64,000 nt of DNA from a virus: positions 28,078 to 92,077 of IMG/VR virus record IMGVR_UViG_3300032294_002964; one strand, written 5' to 3'. Within the stretch, counting starts at the first letter, position 1; each line of letters starts with the position of its first letter. The notes beneath the pieces are model-generated. The model searched no databases. It was not told the DNA's origin and saw only the letters and a program-made list of their open reading frames with translations. Positions 59,882 through 64,000 of the stretch are shown here, piece after piece. The position numbers were made by a program, and so were the translations under genes.

Positions 59882-60742
59882 ATGAGAATATATTGGACAA
59901 AAGAGGAAGAAGATGAATTAAGATATTATTATGAAAATCTTGGATTATCGGTTTCTGAATTTTATAAGGATTTTATAAAAAAATATCCATATAGAACAAT
60001 AGAATCTTTGAAGATAAAGATAGTTAAACTTAAATTAAGGCATACAAAAGAACAAAAATTTCAAATAAAATCAAGGTTCACTAAGGGTGAAAATAATGGA
60101 ATGTTTGGTAAAGAAGGACCAAATAAAGGATTAACTAAAGATAATTCAGAAAGAATTAAAAATTCATCTGAGAAGATGTCTAAAACCAGAAAAGAAATGT
60201 TTAAGTGTGGATTATTATCATTATCAGGTGAAAACAATGGAATGTTCGGTAAAGATCCTTGGAATAAAGGTTTAACAAAATATACACATAATAGTTTATT
60301 GGAAGCTGGATTAAAGCAATCAAGATTCAGAAGAGAATATTGGGAATCTCTAAGTGATGAAGATAAAGACAAAATAGTTGGTGATTTATCACTTGCTGCT
60401 AATAAAGCTAAGAAAGACACAAAAATTGAAACCATAGTTAAAGATACACTTGATGGTTTAGATATTAAATATGTAAAAAACTTTAGGTGTGATAGATATA
60501 TTTTTGACTTTTATCTAACAGATTTTAATTTTGTAATAGAGTGTCAAGGTGATTACTGGCATGGTAACCCTGAGTATTTTAATGAGCTTAACGAGATACA
60601 ATTAAAAAACTTGGAAAGAGATAAGAGAAAGATAAATTATTTACAAGAAAATAATATAAAATCATTATATTTGTGGGAAAATGAAATATATAAATTTAAG
60701 ACAAATCTTGATAAAATAATCTTAGATAAGATAAATGAGTAA
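59882..60742 (+). CDS. Homing endonuclease: NUMOD3 repeats plus Vsr-like nuclease
   Basis: 286 residues. N-terminal helix-turn-helix (YWTKEEEDELRYYYENLGLS), two NUMOD3 motifs (NNGMFGKEGPNKGLTK and NNGMFGKDPWNKGLTK), and a C-terminal Vsr/EDxHD-type nuclease: FDFYLTDFNFVIECQGDYWHG near residue 208 with the acidic, Gln and His residues of that fold. Similar to the I-Bth0305I kind of phage homing enzyme. It probably inserted beside the nucleotidyltransferase gene, which it overlaps by eight bases; no intron is visible here. Confidence 0.88.
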   Translation: MRIYWTKEEEDELRYYYENLGLSVSEFYKDFIKKYPYRTIESLKIKIVKLKLRHTKEQKFQIKSRFTKGENNGMFGKEGPNKGLTKDNSERIKNSSEKMSKTRKEMFKCGLLSLSGENNGMFGKDPWNKGLTKYTHNSLLEAGLKQSRFRREYWESLSDEDKDKIVGDLSLAANKAKKDTKIETIVKDTLDGLDIKYVKNFRCDRYIFDFYLTDFNFVIECQGDYWHGNPEYFNELNEIQLKNLERDKRKINYLQENNIKSLYLWENEIYKFKTNLDKIILDKINE

Positions 60743-61922
60743 GTATATAAAAAAATATAAACAATTTGTAAATGAGAACAAAATCTCAACTGAGATTCCT
60801 TTGCCAAATGATATCATAGAGATATCAAATGCTTATATTGACGCAGATAAAGATATTTTCTTAGTTGGTGGTGCTGTTAGGGATTTTATTCAAGGAATTG
60901 AACCTAAAGATTATGATCTAGTTACAAACGCTCTTCCTAATGAATCAAAAGAAATATTAAAAGGATTTAATGTCTCTGATGAACAGGGTAAAAATTTCGG
61001 AGTGCTTAGAGTTTTTACAAAAGATGAACCAACTGGGTATGAAATTGCGTCATATAGAAGAGATATTTCTGGTGGTAGAGATACCAAGGGTGACGACCAA
61101 AAGGTTGAAATGGGTGGTGATGTTACAATAGAAGATGATTGTAATAGACGAGACCTAACTATGAATGCCTTATTCTATGATATCAAAAACAAACAAATTG
61201 TTGATTTAGTTGGTGGTGTTGAGGATATCAAAAATGGAATAGTTAGAGCGGTTGGTGACGCTGGGCAAAGATTTATAGAAGACCGATTAAGAATCTGTAG
61301 AATATTTAGATTTGCAGCAAGAACCGGTGGTGAAATAGACTCAAAAACAGCTCAAGCTATTAGAAATGATAATAGATTAAAAGGAGTTGGACCTAAAGAT
61401 GATGTTTCTCAAGAAAGAGTATGGGAAGAAATTAAAAAGGCTTTCAAACAGGCTAAATCTTTTAAACATTATCTTGAATTCTTTAATGAGTTTGATATGT
61501 GGGAAGAAGTATTTCCAGGATCTAAAATCAATACAGATATTGATGAATGTGAAGAACTAACTTCATATGTTGCAAACCTGTTTAAGCTTGAAAACACTTC
61601 TAGATTAGAACAGAAAATGATCTTAGAGTATAAGATTGAATCTGATATTGCTACTAAAGTTGTTTTCCTAATTGACTTACTTCAATTGACTGTTGAGACT
61701 GCATTTGATCTTTACAAAAAGAAGATTAGATGTCATGTTACAAACCATCAAATTATTGATTGGTTGGATACTAATGGTATACATAAGTCTATCTTTATTA
61801 GATTTATTGATTATGTACCAACTGTATCTGCAGAAGATTTAATGTCACAAGGATTCAAGGGTAGAGAACTTGGTGATGAAATAAAAAAGAGAGAAATTGA
61901 AAAATTTAAACAAATGTTATGA
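60735..61922 (+). CDS. cca: Tagged CCA-adding/poly(A) polymerase-type nucleotidyltransferase
   Basis: 395 residues. Class II nucleotidyltransferase head: IFLVGGAVRDFIQG (residues 41-54) with the catalytic PKDYDLVTNA acids (Asp59, Asp61), FGVLRVF, then RRDLTMNALFYD and the RLRICRIFRFAAR neck. Adds CCA to tRNA 3' ends, or adenylates RNA. N-terminus MSKYIKKYKQFVNENKIS carries the tag (V-N-E/N), absent in the bacterial enzyme. With the tagged RNA ligase it forms a tRNA-repair pair. Poly(A) polymerase is the alternative. Confidence 0.88.
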   Translation: MSKYIKKYKQFVNENKISTEIPLPNDIIEISNAYIDADKDIFLVGGAVRDFIQGIEPKDYDLVTNALPNESKEILKGFNVSDEQGKNFGVLRVFTKDEPTGYEIASYRRDISGGRDTKGDDQKVEMGGDVTIEDDCNRRDLTMNALFYDIKNKQIVDLVGGVEDIKNGIVRAVGDAGQRFIEDRLRICRIFRFAARTGGEIDSKTAQAIRNDNRLKGVGPKDDVSQERVWEEIKKAFKQAKSFKHYLEFFNEFDMWEEVFPGSKINTDIDECEELTSYVANLFKLENTSRLEQKMILEYKIESDIATKVVFLIDLLQLTVETAFDLYKKKIRCHVTNHQIIDWLDTNGIHKSIFIRFIDYVPTVSAEDLMSQGFKGRELGDEIKKREIEKFKQML

Positions 61923-62164
61923 AAAAATTCACAGAGTCGATAGATAACAACGAGGAGAATGATTTCTCAATAGAGTCTGTACAGGCAAAACTTAGAAATA
62001 AGTTAGGTCCTTTTTGGACTCTATCTGAGATGATTTCAAATTCCGATACATTTGAAAAACTTCTTTCAACTGAAAAAGGAAGAGAATTAATTATTGGATG
62101 TGCTAAACAATGTGAGTTAAATAAAGAAAGAATCTTAGAACTTATAAAAATAACAGAGGAGTGA
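61919..62164 (+). CDS. Small tag-like protein
   Basis: 81 residues. MKKFTESIDNNEENDF begins with a shortened tag (K-F-T-E/S). Remainder helical and charged (LRNKLGPFWTLSEMIS). ATGA overlap with the nucleotidyltransferase. A 19-codon ORF follows at 62164 in a TGATG overlap, unproven. Function unknown. Confidence 0.55.
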   Translation: MKKFTESIDNNEENDFSIESVQAKLRNKLGPFWTLSEMISNSDTFEKLLSTEKGRELIIGCAKQCELNKERILELIKITEE

Positions 62165-62223
62165 TGATTTTACCTGATATCAATACAATGGTCTTTATGC
62201 ACATGACTTCTTCATTTGGTTAA
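62164..62223 (+). CDS. Possible 19-residue peptide
   Basis: MILPDINTMVFMHMTSSFG, starting in a TGATG overlap with the previous stop. Only the coupling favours it; it may be non-coding leader of the 2H gene. Confidence 0.2.
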   Translation: MILPDINTMVFMHMTSSFG

Positions 62224-62277
62224 AGAACCATCAACTTTAATATTTAAGTTTTATATATAACGAAAAATATAAAATTA

Positions 62278-63015
62278 ATGACTTTTTATTTAACATATCT
62301 CAAAGATGTTATTGGTAATAACTACTTGGGTATAAAATTCGATAATAATACAGTTGAACCCTTTTTAAATAAGCTTAAAGACATCTTAACAGATGAAGAG
62401 TATGATGTCTATACTGGTAATCAACAAAAAAGAGACCATGGATCATACCATATGACAGTTATTAATGTTATGGATTATAATCGTCTTTCAAAAGAAATTG
62501 GTGTGGATAAGTTTATTAATTCTCTTGAAGTTGTTTTTGATACTCAAATTGATGACTTAAAAATGTTAGGAGTTGGTACAGCCACAAAGAATGAAAACAC
62601 ATCCTACTTTGTTGTCTGTAAATCGGAGAAATTAAATTCGGTAAGAGAAAGATATGGTCTTCCTGAGCATGATATGCACATTACCTTAGGATTCAAATGG
62701 AAAGATGTATTTGGTGTGAGAAAGAACCAGGTTTTGGAAAATAATTCTAAATTTTTGAAACTTCTTAAACAAGAATTTTATAAGAAAGAAAATTTTAATT
62801 TTATTCGCCAAATTTCAAATTTTGATGAAGATCCAGAGTTAGATATTGTACCAATTTCAATAACAGAGTCTCATTTAAAAGTTTTAGTAGGTGATAAAAT
62901 AATGGATATAGGATTAATTGATGGTGATAATAAACTTTTTATTTTCACTAAATATAAAAAATCCTCGGAAGTGGTCAGATTACCACTTACTGAGATATAT
63001 AGAATTTTAAAATAA
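62278..63015 (+). CDS. 2H phosphoesterase-like protein (second copy type)
   Basis: 245 residues. Two His-x-Thr motifs: SYHMTVIN (His58) and DMHITLGF (His134), spaced as in the 2H fold; the remaining ~100 residues form an extra beta domain. No N-terminal tag, unlike the 13601 protein. Related families include RNA-repair-like enzymes and phage anti-CBASS nucleases such as Acb1, which cut cyclic nucleotides with this active site. It lies two genes after the CCA-adding enzyme, in keeping with an RNA-related role. Confidence 0.7.
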   Translation: MTFYLTYLKDVIGNNYLGIKFDNNTVEPFLNKLKDILTDEEYDVYTGNQQKRDHGSYHMTVINVMDYNRLSKEIGVDKFINSLEVVFDTQIDDLKMLGVGTATKNENTSYFVVCKSEKLNSVRERYGLPEHDMHITLGFKWKDVFGVRKNQVLENNSKFLKLLKQEFYKKENFNFIRQISNFDEDPELDIVPISITESHLKVLVGDKIMDIGLIDGDNKLFIFTKYKKSSEVVRLPLTEIYRILK

Positions 63016-63034
63016 ATTAAAATAAATTTATAAT

Positions 63035-63367
63035 ATGCAATCACAATTATTTACGCGTTATTCTTATGATGAATGTACGAATGAAGAAAAACTGTTTGAA
63101 AAACTTGATGAGCTACTTAATGAAGGTAAAGTAGAGTATAATACTGAGAATCAGTACACTTTTAAAATCAAAGACCTTGATTTATCTGACTATGAAATTC
63201 AAGAACTATGTGATCTATTTGAAGAAGTAGAAGTATTTCCTTATATTGAAGATGATGATACGGACGACTTTGATGATTTTGATGATTACAATGATTTTGA
63301 TGATGATGGTGATGATTATAACGGAAGGCGTTATAAATCAAAGGATGATGATTACGATGATTTTTAA
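63035..63367 (+). CDS. Small acidic protein with Asp-rich tail
   Basis: 110 residues. Helical N-terminal 70 residues, then a C-terminal stretch almost entirely Asp/Phe/Tyr (DDTDDFDDFDDYNDF and later). Such tails can mimic DNA or bind cations. Sequence is repetitive at the DNA level (GATGATTT units). No homologous family recognised. Confidence 0.6.
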   Translation: MQSQLFTRYSYDECTNEEKLFEKLDELLNEGKVEYNTENQYTFKIKDLDLSDYEIQELCDLFEEVEVFPYIEDDDTDDFDDFDDYNDFDDDGDDYNGRRYKSKDDDYDDF

Positions 63368-63373
63368 TTATTT

Positions 63374-63404
63374 TTTGGTAGTTTAGATTTTTTCCGTATA
63401 TTTG
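63374..63404 (+). promoter_or_regulatory. Bacteroidota-type promoter, upstream of a tandem pair
   Basis: TTTG at 63374-63377, 19 bases, TATATTTG at 63397-63404. Followed by a sequence repeated at 63481. Confidence 0.8.
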
Positions 63405-63420
63405 TAAAACAAACAACGAA
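63395..63420 (+). repeat. 25-base repeat, first copy (promoter duplication)
   Basis: CGTATATTTGTAAAACAAAC plus AACGA occurs here and at 63481-63505, covering each -7 box and start region. The gap between copies has short A-rich hairpins. Confidence 0.75.
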
Positions 63421-63459
63421 ACACACTTCTCAAAAAAGAGAAAAAAACTTTGAAAAAAG

Positions 63460-63490
63460 TTTGGTGAATGAAAAAAGTTTCGTATATTTG
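63460..63490 (+). promoter_or_regulatory. Bacteroidota-type promoter of the half-UDG gene
   Basis: TTTG at 63460-63463, 19 bases, TATATTTG at 63483-63490; the ATG at 63521 follows after 30 bases. Confidence 0.85.
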
Positions 63491-63520
63491 TAAAACAAAC
63501 AACGATAAAAAACACAAGAG

Positions 63521-63751
63521 ATGATTCAAGAAAAAGATAATGTTGTATTTCTCTTATGGGGTAAATATGCACAGAACAGATTCGATTCTTTAGTTAAGTC
63601 TACGAATATGTATCATGGCAAATCCCATGTTGTAATTACTGCCCCACATCCTGCAGCTGAGGTATACGGAAGTATGAAGGCTGGATTTGTTGGCAGTAAT
63701 TGTTTTATGAAAGCTAATGATAACTTATCAAAACCTATTAATTGGATATGA
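63521..63751 (+). CDS. Stand-alone C-terminal half of uracil-DNA glycosylase
   Basis: 76 residues. It aligns with the C-terminal third of family 1 uracil-DNA glycosylase: VVFLLWGKYAQ, then VITAPHPAAEVYG (His43 at the catalytic HPSP position), then FVGSNCFMKANDNL and PINWI. The N-terminal part with GQDPYH is absent, and an in-frame TAA sits 13 bases upstream of the ATG, so this is a short gene, not a reading error at the start. HPSPLS is altered to HPAAEVY. It has its own promoter. It could be a remnant, one piece of a split enzyme, or a dominant-negative decoy. Confidence 0.75.
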   Translation: MIQEKDNVVFLLWGKYAQNRFDSLVKSTNMYHGKSHVVITAPHPAAEVYGSMKAGFVGSNCFMKANDNLSKPINWI

Positions 63752-63990
63752 CACAAAAATCAAACGAAGAACAGAACGGCTTTTTAGCCAAACCCGTGTT
63801 AGCAGCCGTTGTTCACTTTTTTAAGGTGAGATGGACTGCAAAAAGATTTAATATATGGACACAAAAATTAGACAAAACTTACAAGGGAGGATATTGGCTT
63901 GGATATGATAACAAAATTTATTACGGACACCCAATGCTTGTATTCTTTTTGTCCGCTCAAAATAGTTGGTGGCTCGACAATGGCTGCTAA
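63748..63990 (+). CDS. Unknown small aromatic protein
   Basis: 80 residues from the ATG at 63748, overlapping the previous stop (ATGA). A TTG six bases upstream is less likely. Central helix (PVLAAVVHFFKVRWTAKRFN) and an aromatic C-terminal part with many Trp and Tyr. No family recognised. It is probably cotranscribed with the half-UDG gene. Confidence 0.55.
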   Translation: MTQKSNEEQNGFLAKPVLAAVVHFFKVRWTAKRFNIWTQKLDKTYKGGYWLGYDNKIYYGHPMLVFFLSAQNSWWLDNGC

Positions 63991-64000
63991 CTCACGAACA

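Noticed and set aside
1-64000. Window as bacterial chromosome, because of DnaK, GuaC and the PKD protein
   Set aside because: gp32-like, gp39/gp52-like, Rnl1, T4-type RNase H and a homing endonuclease, with dense overlapping short genes on both strands, point to a large phage; the bacterial genes are embedded within.
1-64000. tRNA genes, looked for in the gaps
   Set aside because: No cloverleaf with a TTCGA-type arm was seen in the intergenic gaps; a tRNAscan run would settle it.

Overview
This window looks like part of a large, AT-rich, T4-related tailed phage (jumbo-myovirus type) that infects a member of the Bacteroidota. Evidence for phage: a gp32-like single-strand DNA-binding protein, a two-gene T4-style type II topoisomerase (gp39-like and gp52-like), a T4-type RNase H/flap nuclease, a T4 Rnl1-type RNA ligase, dCMP deaminase, a Vsr-type homing endonuclease, tail and neck-like structural genes, and tightly packed genes with ATGA overlaps. 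Evidence for the host group: at least seven promoters of the Bacteroidota form TTTG-N19/20-TAnnTTTG, no visible Shine-Dalgarno sites, a DnaK tail of the Bacteroidota type, and a secreted protein ending in a type IX secretion sorting domain. I saw no tRNA, rRNA or CRISPR array.

Layout. 1-5174 (minus): a surface-glycan block with two FkbM-type methyltransferases and five probable glycosyltransferases, one a clear family 10 fucosyltransferase. 5224-12919 (minus): tail-like structural genes, two large paralogues, then gp32. 13011-21790: mostly short unknown proteins plus a 2H phosphoesterase, a GMP reductase on the plus strand, and a neck-like protein. 21876-31982: a glycosyltransferase with a repeat domain, a complete DnaJ/GrpE/DnaK chaperone set, and an 880-residue PKD-repeat protein with a signal peptide and a type IX sorting domain. 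32076-40024 (minus): RNA ligase, small unknowns, dCMP deaminase, HNH nuclease, NusG, RNase H. 40106-46886: tagged unknowns and the topoisomerase. 46930-56879: host-promoter-driven plus-strand genes including a rhomboid protease, an FCP1-like phosphatase, a flavoprotein (minus), a methyltransferase-like protein and a metallopeptidase/VWA protein. 56869-64000: more tagged proteins, the homing endonuclease, a CCA-adding-type nucleotidyltransferase, a second 2H phosphoesterase and a stand-alone C-terminal half of uracil-DNA glycosylase.

The most striking pattern is a short N-terminal tag, roughly M-K-(x)2-K-x-F-x-(x)-E-(S/N/A), on about twenty otherwise dissimilar proteins spread over 13-62 kb. 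It resembles the capsid-targeting leader of T4 internal head proteins and ends in a hydrophobic-x-Glu site like that cut by the T4 prohead protease gp21. Tagged proteins include the RNA ligase, the CCA-adding enzyme and a 2H phosphoesterase. The inference is that this phage packs a large set of proteins, including an RNA-repair kit, into its head for delivery with the DNA. Two neighbouring genes share the tag as an exact 35-bp DNA repeat while the rest differs, which suggests a movable tag module.

Two promoter classes can be proposed: host-type promoters for plus-strand genes (several apparently giving leaderless mRNAs with ATG four bases after the -7 box), and weaker T4-late-like TATAAATA sites before some structural or tagged genes.
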